64,000 bases of DNA from contig JACAAK010000001.1 in NCBI GenBank assembly GCA_025093985.1, positions 1,612,001 to 1,676,000 on the forward strand. Reading direction: 5' to 3'. Of the stretch, positions 23,599 to 34,186 are shown piece after piece (position 1 is the stretch's first letter; each line of letters begins with the position of its first letter). Origin of the DNA: Calvatia gigantea (lineage: Eukaryota > Basidiomycota > Agaricomycetes > Agaricales > Lycoperdaceae). The position numbers and the translations under genes are program-made. The notes under the pieces were generated by a model. It was given only the letters and a program-made list of their open reading frames with translations, made no database searches and was not told the origin of the DNA.

Positions 23599-24306
23599 TG
23601 TAAGATTTTCAAGAAACTTGAGAAGACAAGGAGGGGTGAGAGCAATAGGCAACGCGAAGAGGATAACCAAGACCTGCTTCGGGTAAGCAGAATTAAACAC
23701 TCAGTGACGACTTTTCGCAGGTCGGTGACGGAACGAGCTGTCACACTTTCCCACGAACCCTTGGGCGCCAGGCTATTTTGGTGCCGCTGGAAAGACCCCT
23801 CAGTTCCATGAATACACGCCCATCTGACAACTCGTCCCGATACGCTGGTGCCAAAATGGAAACTGTTTTGATCCAAAGCTCCTTGCATCCACGGGCGACC
23901 GTCAGCAACCCTATCTCATGCGGTATCAGCTTCCCTGGTTGCCCAAGTATGCGTTTATGATTACCTCGCAAACTCAAACTGGACCTAAACCCATAGTAAA
24001 CCCGAAGGCCTGGCCATCCTGCAGGCATGCTGCCTCTAGCTTCATCAAGTGAGAACCCTCTCAATCGACGTATGGGGTTCAATCGATAACCAGTCCTCTC
24101 CATCACTTGTGCTTCATGTCGGTTCAACGTGTTTCCATGCTCCAGCCACCCCAGATCTCTTGCCTTCAGCTGCGTATGACCGCTACCAGAAATGGGCTTA
24201 GGGGCTGATTTAACTCACTATCGATGGCATATAAGAAAGCCCGGTTCTATGAATTTCGATAACCCCCCTGCTTTAACTACCACCTTCAACAAACCCAGAA
24301 CATATA
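23599..24306. other. Divergent promoter region
   Basis: Between MPC2 (minus) and the chitin-binding gene (plus). A 128-codon minus-strand frame (23741-24127, MNRHEAQVMERTGYRL) is the longest here. It lacks recognisable features and may be chance. Confidence 0.35.
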
Positions 24307-25804
24307 ATGGTCGCAACCTGGGAACCCGGAACCCAATACAACTACGACGACGTCGTTAAATACAATGGTTGGTCACCAGGTTCACTGATTAATTGACCAC
24401 ATAGGCCGCTTGTTTCACTTTCAACAGGTAACGAATACAAAATAATCCAACCACACCGCTCCCAGGTGGGGACATGCTCATCTCGCTCGGTTCTATTGAC
24501 TTGACTGAATTTCGCTCCACTAAAAGAGTGACTGGGCTCCCGACATCACCCCAGCGTTGTGGGGCAAGCTACCGAAGAGCCATCATCACGATAGTGGCTA
24601 CCAACAGCAACCACAACAACAGCAGCAGCAATACCAGCCACCGCAGCAACAACAACAGCAATACTACCAGCCACCGCAACATCCACCCTCGTACGACTCT
24701 GGTAAACAGGAACAAGGTTTTTGGGTCGAAATCATCTCTCTTTGATCTTGCAATTGACACCATCTTCACCATTATAGGCCCTCAAAACCCCGATGACAAA
24801 CCCGATAAAAAGAGCTGGATTGATGAACACAAGGAAGGTCTCCTGGTAAGTGCCGTCTCTATCGTCGTAGTGTGGTAGTTTCTCATCGATCGAAACAGAT
24901 CGGTGGAGGTCTGGCTGCTGGACTTGGCGTCCTTGGCGCAGGGATCGCCGCCTATAAGCATCACGAACATAAAGAAGAAGTGCGTTTTTATTCAGTATCA
25001 ACAAACCACATCACCTTAACTTTTCACTATAGAAACAAAGCTTTGAAGCATGGGCTAATGTCGCCAGGGCCCGCAGAGGTCAGGAGCAAAAAGGACCAGC
25101 GATCTGGCTTTATAATGAAGGGAAGAACATCCCTAATGGTGCCATTTCGACCGGAACGGAACATGACTGGACTTTATATATCTGTCGCGCATTCATAGAC
25201 GTAAGTTTCTTTCGATCTCTAATCTTTCCTGGACTGATCCCACTTGTTGAAAGGGCGGTGTTCGTAAGTTACCCTTAATAACTCACAGAGAGCTACACTG
25301 AACCCAGCTTTGGGCACTAGAAATCGGAAAGGCCTCTAATGTTTTCAAACAGGGTGCGGTCATCGGCTATAAGAACGAAGAACACCACGTACGCACAAAC
25401 TCGGACTTATGTTTCCAACTCTAACCTTGTCCCCAGTTAAGCCAATACGAAATTCTCGTTGGTGACATGAGAGGTCTGAAATGGGTCCTGACTGGCAACA
25501 CACTGAACCTCCAATCACTCAACGCCACGCCTGTAGAGGGTGGTTATGAGAATGATGGTACTCCACTCTATATTGCAAGGGTTTACCACGAAGGTGCGAA
25601 ACACCCCGGTAAAGCCTGTACGAAGTGGGATGGTGAGTCGAGCGGAACTATTTAGATCACCTAGGTTAACTGCTCCCTCAGGCGCGTTTATTCCTTATGG
25701 TGGCAAGGAGAAAAAACTGAGGGTATGTACTCTAAAGTGTATTGTGGCTTTCTTCCATTTATCAATTCATGCAATAGGAATATGAGATTCTGTGTTACGC
25801 ATAA
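24307..25804 (+). CDS. CBM5/12 chitin-binding + polyQ + DUF3421 (DM9) protein
   Basis: Multi-exon gene starting MVATWEPGTQYNYDDVVKYN, joined to GNEYKIIQPHRSQ and SDWAPDITPALWGKL. That is a complete type-3 chitin-binding (CBM5/12) module with its W, Y, G, Y, H and W landmarks. A polyglutamine linker (24600-24680, CAG/CAA runs) follows, then a Gly/Ala hydrophobic helix (IGGGLAAGLGVLGAGIAAY). A C-terminal DUF3421/DM9-like domain holds IPNGAISTGTEHDWTLYICR, GKASNVFKQGAVIGYKNEEH, YEILVGDMRGLKWV, PLYIARVYHEGAKHPGK, AFIPYGGKEKKLR and EYEILCYA with TAA at 25802. No signal peptide is visible. DM9 proteins bind mannose-type glycans in animals. A carbohydrate-binding surface or stress role is inference. 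Confidence 0.82.
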
Positions 25805-25902
25805 TTGTTGCCTTGTATCCACATATAACTGCAATGTGAATTGTTGAATCCACCGCCTCAGCAACGAAGGTCGTTCGGGGCTTATATTTCTCGTGCAATG
25901 AA

Positions 25903-26690
25903 TTACCACACCTCGTTGTCCTTGACTACACTCTTAGTTTCCTCTTCCTCGCCCAACTGCTTCCCGTAATTGAACACGATAACACATGCCCCTTGAAACG
26001 AGAAGTCTTCAGTCTAAACTATCCTGATCAAAAGCCCGGGGATACTTACAGATCTCGACCAACCAAGCGATGATGGAAATGGAGACAACGAGCCCCTTCA
26101 TGAGCATATCCCCTTCCCGACAATTTTTAATGATTGAGGCATCTTCAGAGCCGCTCTGGCATTCGCGCATGTATTCTGGTGAGTCCCTGAAAGTGCGATA
26201 CATCCCATACACGCCCAAAGCGAAACTGAAGATCAGATGGCCAATGAGAATTGAGAGGTAGAGTTTGATGAGTCCTCTCTTCTTCATGATTGCTCCAACC
26301 AGACTACAGGTTTCAATCAGGCATGTGAGGGGTTTTCTCTCAAGGGCATTTTTAAACGCACCCAAAGAGAGAAACTATGGCGAGAATGATGTAGACAGCA
26401 ATTTGTATGCCATTAGTTACACGGTTGGCATCTGTGACGGCTTCAAGTTGTAAACTTCGAGGGGGAATCTTGGATGAAAAACGGACATACTAGCTTGCAT
26501 TAAGTTGAGGCAACCTACCGCGGTCATGCCAGAGCCGCCAATTATACCAATGACGGCAAGAGTCTAGTTCAAAGTTCCGCCGTCAGAATGGTCGCAGGGG
26601 CTTCGTAGGATTATGGCTCACGATAACGCCGACTCGGACCGGGATGCAGCAGCAGAAGGTCCTGCTCCTCCTTGTAGTGGTTATGGCCAT
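25903..26690 (-). CDS. Four-span membrane protein, function unknown
   Basis: Start 26690, MAITTTRRSRTFCCCIPVRV, with a Cys cluster just before the first span that could be palmitoylated. Exons add TLAVIGIIGGSGMTAVG, then IQIAVYIILAIVSLFGC, then GLIKLYLSILIGHLIFSFAL, then GLVVSISIIAWLVEICG. A short acidic tail (GKQLGEEEETKSVVKDNEVW) ends at 25903. A loop with two Cys (RECQSG, KNCREG) lies between spans three and four, as in tetraspanin-like topologies. The pattern is familiar among Agaricomycete multi-gene membrane families, but no function is known to me. Confidence 0.7.
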
Positions 26691-27278
26691 GTTGGTATTA
26701 GTATCAAACTTGTAAGAGATCGTAATAGGTCGTAAAAATTCCAGAGACCGGCTCGAGGAAGATGTGAGGGTTTCAAGAAAGATCTGTGAGAGGTAGGGGG
26801 ACGAGGACCAGCCTATCAAAAGAGCACATCCTCACACAGGAGGTATATATATGATCCCAGCGCTTTGCTACGAAAGGTGAAACGGGTAAAGCATCAGTGA
26901 GTATCCAAGGTGTGGTGCAGAGCCCGTGGCAGTACCATCAGTAACAAGTATCCTCGCCAACGCGATGGAACCGAAAACCCTGGATATAACGGGTCCGCAC
27001 TGACGACTACAATTGATGTGCCAACCGGGTCACTGAGAATGCTCCGTTCTGCAAGAGAAGAGGAGCGAGGCATTGATGCAACTCACAGGTGGGGTGCCCC
27101 AAAAATAATCGGCAGCGCAGTGGTTGTACTGACGTCATATCAAAGTTATACAATGAGATATTGAGGCCAATTCGAGCCAAAAAGGTGTACATCATAGTAT
27201 CAATTCTATGCATACATGTGGTCAACACAAGGCACTGGTCGCCCAAAGGGTCGCGAAAGAAGATGGATTCGGGACGAA
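26691..27278. other. Intergenic between two minus-strand genes
   Basis: Promoter of the four-span gene and 3' side of the next one. No open frame here looks real. Confidence 0.4.
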
Positions 27279-28477
27279 CTATCTACTTCTCGAACGGTGG
27301 CGGTGGCGGTGTTTATGACGATGTTTCCTTGGCGGCTTGATAACGATGGTTTGTTCGGGCTGAATACCGGGAGGGTAAGTATAAGCCGAGTTGGCATAGC
27401 CAGCCGGGAAGGGTTGGTTGACGTATTGTTGAGGGTAGGAGAAGGAAGCGCTTCGGGGCCTGGCAAGGCTCCGAGCGGGTACAAGAGCTCCGTTGAGCGA
27501 TGCATCACCACGCGGTAGTTGATACAGCTGGGGAGCTGCAGTATTCGAAGTGTCTGACCCTGGGTTTGAGATAACTGTGGTGCCAAGAGGATACGCGGTA
27601 CCTGGATAGGGTGTTGGGGGATACCTTGGACCCGTGGAGGGAAAGTTGTTTCTCCCGAGTGGGTACTCAGTTGGTAGACTACCTGGGGCGAACCTGTCCG
27701 CACCATAACCTATATTTGGATCTGGAATCATAGTTGGTGTATCCACGAATGCTGGATGGCGCGACCGGGGGAGAGCGCGGGCGCCGGGTCGACGGGGGTA
27801 TCCGGGTTCAGCGTCTTCCCAGTCGTAAGGTTCGGGGTAACTGTCTGTTCGGTATGGAGAACGGGTGGAGAACTCGCCACATGCCTGATTCGATTTGCGG
27901 TCAGTTTTCCAGGATCGCTGGATGCACAGATATCACACCTCAGTGAAGATGCGAGAAGCAGTGCGGGCGGCTGCTTCGGATGCAGCGGTACAGCTGTGAA
28001 TGTCTTGATGCCGACCACCCTGCTGAGTCAATCGTGATGCTGATGTACAGTAAGTCGTCGGCGTCAGTGGTTGATAGAAGAAAATTCAAGACATACCCTC
28101 AGCAACCGCGAGGCCGATCAGAACTTCTCGTTCATATTCAATATTCCGAGGAACTGGGGGGTCGTCCATTACTTTAACGTAGGCTTGATATGCAGCTGCA
28201 TGACCGAGCTCAGCAGGCGTGAGTCTGCCAAGGTCTCCCTGTATGTGAAAAAGTTTACATTCAGGAACAGCGAAGGTTATCCATTGGTACTAACAAGCGA
28301 CATGTTATAATAAACTTGGCGATGCATTCGCTTCGCTTCGGAAAGGCCAATGCTAGGAGGGCCGTCTGGATTGTCCCGAACACGTTCGGCCCCATAGTCG
28401 TATGAATACCTGTTGCCATCGGGTCCATTAACGCCTATGCTATTGCGCAGGATAGACCTGGGGCGATTGAAGACCAT
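27279..28477 (-). CDS. Hypothetical protein with helical core and His/Arg-rich tail
   Basis: Start 28477, MVFNRPRSILRNSIGVNGPD. Exons join to GDLGRLTPAELGHAAAYQAY, then REVLIGLAVAEASRL and AASEAAARTASRIFTE, an alpha-helical core. The following Pro/Tyr-rich segment (YPEPYDWEDAEPGYPRRPG; NFPSTGPRYPPTPYPG) ends in a basic KHRHKHRHRHRSRSR tail. The helical core resembles small Agaricomycete proteins with the AAAYxAY…VLxGLAxAEAxRL pattern and is loosely like DUF3759. No function can be assigned. The GT-AG junction rebuilding VAEASRLTQQGG supports the model. Confidence 0.6.
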
Positions 28478-28993
28478 AGTGCTTACGAGTTAACGCTCGT
28501 TGTGCGGGGAGGCAGGGTATTCTGTCCTTGCCCTAGTGAATCTGTGATAAGTCAAGCAGCCCCATCTGATTATGATGTATGACATGTACATGTGCGATAC
28601 TGTCCAGTCTGGATGGTCGGTTGGACTGGTACGGATGGAAACTGGAAACGGTGAGCTCAAGGGGATGGGGGAGAGATTCATCGCGTACTTGGTTTGCTGG
28701 TGGGTAGTAAGCACCCATGAGTCTTGAGACAGAAGGGGAGTGATTTATTGAACCACCGAAGATGCCTTTTGTATTTGAACCATGGAGTGACTCAGTGACA
28801 TCAGCTTGTCCAAAGTTCGTGTTAGCTCCACGAAGATAAATGGCTCAAGGGGGGCTGAGTGCAGTAAGTAGCACAAGCGTCAGTGGACACGGGGTCCTGC
28901 ACTATAATTGGAGTGTTCAGGGTCCACGACCCAGAACGTGAGGCTCAGGCAAACGTTCATCCTTCACTCATTCCAGTTCAGCCAGATTCTGTC
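28478..28993. other. Divergent promoter region
   Basis: Between the hypothetical minus gene and COG5. A 61-codon minus frame (28533-28718) ends before the downstream ATG and has no features; no gene recognised. Confidence 0.4.
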
Positions 28994-31900
28994 ATGAGTG
29001 GTCCGCCTTCTCCTGCTCTCTCCGTGCATCCCCTCTCATACTTTCCTGTATCTAGACTACTCAGTATTTGCGAGCACAGACTTCGATCCTAATGACTATG
29101 CTAATGCTGTCCTTGCTGGTGAACAATATCCCCCTCAGTCTGATGCAAGGGTGACATTGAAGCCGGCGTTGAATCTTATCAAGTCCGCCACACAAGACTC
29201 CATTACAAAGGAAGACATCTCCGTGGCAATATCAAAGCTGACATTTGGCATAGACGATGTATCTAGGCAAATCAAGAACCTCGTATGTCTTCTCACAGGT
29301 CGGCTTTGGTCCGCTGCTGATTCTTTCCAGGTAACTGCTCATCATGAGGATCTCCTACAGCTGGCTGCTAATGCCAATGGTATGAATGGCTCGTTGACCT
29401 CCATTCGGCAGGGTCTTACAGATCTGGATGGTTCTGCTGAAAAGTACGCGTTTCTTTTATGGCCCTTCTTGACCATCCGAGCCTCACGAAACATGGAAGG
29501 CTACGAGCCAAGATACACGCGCCTTACGAGTCATTGCAAACCCATGTCATAAGGCTACATAGGCTTCATCAAGCATCTGACGTGCTCCGGCGCACTTCCC
29601 GTTTCGTCATCCTGGCGAGGCGGTTGCAAGCACAGATAAACGAGATGAACGAAAAATCCGAGGGTGCGGATAAGCCTACAGCGAAAATTGCAGAAAATAC
29701 AAACGAGACCATAACGGCTGTTGTTCAAAACATGGACGTCGAGGATGAGAAGGAGAGGGCAATTGCGAAAGCAGCATTGAGCATTGCTGAACTCAGTATG
29801 TTGCAATCTTCTGAGCATATACCCCCTATAATGTTGCCATCCTTCAGTCGCTCTTCTGGAGGGATCCTTGGACGAAAACCTGTCAACACAACAAAAGGAA
29901 GGTGACGGCAGTGCGGACAACCCGGATGATGATGACGCCGTCCAAGATATCTCATTACGATCAATAAATGCAGTTTCTGCGTATGAACCTTTCGTCCAGG
30001 ATGCCCGTGCAAGAGTCACTGCAGAGATGGAGAATATGGTACTTACTGGTCTGAAGACCTTGGTGAGTCCATCTCTCGCAAGTTCTGTCCCATCTCAACG
30101 TCAAATGTACCAGAACCAAACTCTCCTCGCATCCTCTCTTCAAACAGCTTACAACCTCCGAGTCTTACCGACCCTTGTTCAAGAATTATTGGCCGATTTG
30201 TCACAAGCGGTAGAAGAGTGCATACAGAGGGCGTTCGATCTGTCAAAAATATCCAGAGACGCCACCCTCGCAAATGGTATGTGTACCCCGTTATCTTGGA
30301 CCTGCTCTCGTTTTGGGTTCGGAACGGTGACCGGGGCCCAGATCCAAATGCGTCTTCGAACTCTCAGCAATCTCCTACGACATACCGCTCTCGGGTGAGA
30401 ACTGAACCGACAAGCGCCAGTGTCCCACAATATACCGCCGCTCTGTGGTCACACCTCGAAGCAATGTTCGAGGCGATGACCGAATGTTGCACCAAGGTAT
30501 GTTCTTTTATTTTTGCTTCATCTAATGATTTTCAGGGTCTTCGCCATTGTTGACGTGGAGCCTTCGAACAGGTATATACCCTCGGAAAGGTGCTCAAGAT
30601 GAAAAAGGATGTCGCTACACAGGTGGTGTTCCTGGACGAAGCGATGAAGGTGAGAGACTTGACACTAATCTTCCCCTTATGTTCCCGCTATCATCGGGTT
30701 AATAGGATCGCAATTGAAATCAAGTGAGAAAATTACTGATTATCTCCCGTCATCAGTTACTCGAAAATAAACCCAGCGCGGCATTCTGGATATCCTTGGC
30801 TCGATCCCTCGAGAAGCACGTGCGGGATGGCACGAAAGGTGTGCATTATCTGATTCGTCCGTGATCGTAGATGAGATTCATCCCGTTCAGGTTCGACCTT
30901 CCTTCAGAATACCCTCAGCAATGGGTATCCCAGGCTACTGCGCTTGTTCCATGAGTTCTTTGCGAAGATAGCCGTGCATACGGACACCGTATACACTTCC
31001 ACTTACCAAAGGTAATTTTTTCTTACCAAACACGAGTCAAGAGATGCACTAAAGGCTGTTAAATAGCCCCGAAACGGTCCTAGTCCTGCGATCGGTTTCA
31101 AATATAGAGCTGGCGTATCTATCAAGATCTACAAACAAGCTAAACGAAGCGGTTGGTCAGGCATTTTCTGGGGGTGCAAGATCACCACCTGGGTCAATAG
31201 AAGGGGTCAACATCGCGCGTGCAGTGGCCAACGAATTGGATGCGGCTCGGTTCGACCCTTTACTCGTGAAAGCAGTAACCAAGATTGCCGCGTCTAGCTT
31301 AGATATGATGGTGTCTAGAGCGGAGAACGTCGTGAGCTGGTTCGCTCATATTCATTTCCTGTTCCATTTAGCTAAAAAAACATTGACCCATAGATTATCA
31401 GGGACAGATCGGCATTTTCGTTTATCGGCCCAACAGCTACACCACAGCAGATCAGTAATGGACAGATGGCGAGTCTGCTGTACCACTGCTGGGCTAGGTC
31501 ATCGAAGCTTGTGGAGGAATACTCCGAATCCGTTTATGGAATTTTGCAACCGAGCATTCAGGTCGGAATTGTCAAGGAACTGGGTGAGATTGATGGACTA
31601 ATGTTGTTTATTCGTTTCACAGAATATCTACCGCTCATATGAGCGGCTGGTTGACCCCCTGTTGGCAGCCATTCGGCGAGATCTGGGAGTGATCGTTGCT
31701 GGTATGCACCGGATTGACTTTGGAAAGTCCGTGGACCCGTTGGCTGGTATGGGTCGTTCCAGCTTGTATACGAAAGAGTTGACAGAGAAGTTGGGCTTCT
31801 TCAAGTCTGAGATTCTTAGCAAATACAGCGTTGGCGATATGAGCAAGTCGTGGTATATTTTTTCCCCCTTCTCCTTTGCTGAAGAACGTATTAACTCGTC

Positions 31901-32489
31901 TGCCAAGGGTCATGTCCATAGTAAAAAATGTGATCAAGACATTCCTTCTCCATGCATCAATAGTAAAGCCATTGGGCGAGAGTGGCAAACTTCAACTAAC
32001 AAGTGACATGACGGAGGTGGAATTTGCGTTAAATGGATTCATGGTCAATACTCCGCAGAACAAGAACACAGAGGGCTTAGAGACAATTGGAAGCGAATAT
32101 AGGGCGCTTCGTGCAATGCGGTGTGTTGTCGCCCTAGAATTTACCAAAACAGCTGGCGGGATCTGACCGTGGTTTGCAGGCCAATGCTGTTCTTGGAGAA
32201 TAGTCAATTAACATCGTCCAAGTACACCGCGGGTTTACCCGTCCTCATTGTGTTACATCATATTTTGGTGCGATCGCCGATTCCCCTTCCTCATAAGTTA
32301 CACGGCTGGCAAGAGGCCGAGTATGTCCGATGGGTCGACGAGCATTTGGAGATGGAGGCATTCACTTTGATAGACACAGGACTATCCCATTGGGAAAAGG
32401 TTTCGGAGGGTGAGGGCAGGGATACGAGCGAAGCGGCAGAATATGTACAACTTGCTCGTACGGTGTTGCGACAAGCGCAGGGGACATGA
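28994..32489 (+). CDS. COG5: Conserved oligomeric Golgi complex subunit 5
   Basis: COG5 belongs to lobe B of the Golgi tethering complex for retrograde vesicles. Start 28994, MSGPPSPALSVHPLSYF, then DYSVFASTDFDPNDYANAVL. The diagnostic N-terminal coiled region follows: DISVAISKLTFGIDDVSRQI, HHEDLLQLAANANGMNGSL, LRAKIHAPYESLQTHVIRLH and DVLRRTSRFVILARRLQAQI. The middle (AYEPFVQDARARVTAEMENM; LLASSLQTAYNLRVLPTLVQ) and C-terminal parts (SSLYTKELTEKLGFFKSEIL; KLQLTSDMTEVEFALNGFM) are also COG5-like. It ends VLRQAQGT at 32489. About ten introns interrupt it; those between 30280 and 31330 are only roughly placed. Confidence 0.88.
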
Positions 32490-32624
32490 AGTTGGCTCAG
32501 ACTCTGGGCAGGAAGCAAAAAGTGCTGATTACATAAGCAATAGTATGTGCCATTCCTGAAGAAATTTGTGGTGAGTCAGAGCCTGAAATCAACTTGGTTG
32601 AATTGCTCGTGAATCGCATCTCCC

Positions 32625-33870
32625 ATGGCCAGTATCCTCACTGGCAACGCGCGCGTACTGTCGCGCGGCCTCTCCGCTCGGCTTTTCTCCACAACTACCC
32701 GGACCTTCCAACAAAATGACTCCATCAAACCTCCTCAACCTCCCAAACCAATAGATGATTCAACGTCCGCGCTCGACTACAAGCGTTCGCATAGGGTGCG
32801 GCCACCACCTTTACCTGCCATGGACCTTCCAAGAACGCGTACCGCCGAGGAGGCTGTCACCAACATCCTCTACAACACCCCTCCGCCAAGCCTCCAACCA
32901 TTCAAAAAGTAAGCCCGTATTCACCGGTCATGACATATCGTATCATTGATCTGTATGTGTATTTCTAATTCCGAAGGCATATCCTCAACTGCTTGGTACA
33001 AAATGAGCCCGGTGTCCTTTCGCGCGTCTCTGGCATCCTCGCGGGCAGAGGCTTCAACATCGACTCGCTCGTCGTCTGCCGAACCGAAATTCGCGACCTC
33101 AGCCGTATGTGTATCGTCCTAAGTGGCCAGGACGGAGTCGTCGAACAAGCCAGGAGACAGCTCGAGGATCTCGTACGTGTCAAGCCTCTCCCCTTCCCCG
33201 TGTCTTGAAATATATTTGCTAAATCATAATTCCGACCCTTTTTCTCGCTTGCTGTTCCTATTTATAGGTTCCCGTGTGGGCAGTCCTTGATTACACCGAG
33301 ACAAACGTGATCCAACGCGAACTTCTCTTGGTCAAAGTGTCCATCCTCGGGCCGGAATATCTCGATGAACAACTCGAAGGCGGGCCGTCTCATGACCCCC
33401 GCAAGGCTGAAGCCTCCAAGCTCGAACGCGAGGCTGCCCTTGCTGAAAATTTTGAACGCGGCGCTTCGCAGCCGCAACAAGCCGCCTGCTGAACCGCAAT
33501 TGCCCATGATTACACCATCAGAAGCACTTCGTCTGAAGCACCAACACCTCCATTCGATATCGATCCTGTCTAAACAATTCAAAGCCAGGATTGTAGATAT
33601 TGCAGAGAACAGCGTGATTGTGGAGTTGGCAGCCAAAACTCCGAGGGTGGAGGCGTTCTTGAGCTTGTTGAAGCCATTTGGGATTCTTGAATCTGCTCGT
33701 ACAGGTGTGTTTCCACTGATGATTGAGGTTGTCGGAGACTGACGATAGTTCTCTTTCCCTTAGGCCTGATGGCGATGCCAAGAACACCTATTGTCAGATC
33801 AGAGAGGGATGAAGAAATGCTTGATGAACAGGGTGGACCTGTTGATGCAAGCCTCCTCCCTCCCGGTTGA
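32625..33870 (+). CDS. ILV6: Acetolactate synthase regulatory subunit, with apparent frameshift
   Basis: Mitochondrial regulatory subunit of acetohydroxyacid synthase (valine, leucine, isoleucine synthesis); it conveys valine feedback. The presequence is MASILTGNARVLSRGLSARL. The ACT domain is HILNCLVQNEPGVLSRVSG joined to ILAGRGFNIDSLVVCRTE, with QARRQLEDLVPVWAVLDY across an intron. C-terminal parts are EGGPSHDPRKAEASKLERE, then PMITPSEALRLKHQHLHSI, then ARTGLMAMPRTPIVRSERD, ending DASLLPPG. Frame 1 stops at 33490 (QPQQAAC*), while conserved sequence resumes one base later in frame 2 (PAEPQLPMITPS). No convincing intron covers the switch, so a 1-nt indel or sequencing error at about 33465-33495 is likely. 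A weak 80-nt GT-AG alternative would delete conserved residues. Confidence 0.88.
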
Positions 33871-34186
33871 TTCACCGAAACACCTCAGTAGATTAATGAC
33901 ATACTTGGTAGGAATATATATCAAAGGAAGACATTGCTTGGTTACCTCATGAAGAAGCTGGTTAACGCTGATAATGAGAACGGCAATAGTGAAGTTTACA
34001 GCTACAAGTGACATTATGCATCTGAGGGTACCAATGATGGGAGGGAATAAAGATAGAAAACAATACACAGGAAATGTTGAAACCATGCCCGGCCAGTAGA
34101 GACAATGTTGCATAAGAGTGAGTGGTAGGTCGGTGAACTTCCGGATGTAGGGTATATTCCAAAGTTTTACAATAACTTGCACTGAA

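Noticed and set aside
23741..24127. 128-codon minus-strand open frame
   Set aside because: Lies in a divergent promoter region, has no recognisable motif and no neighbouring exons join it; kept only as a note.
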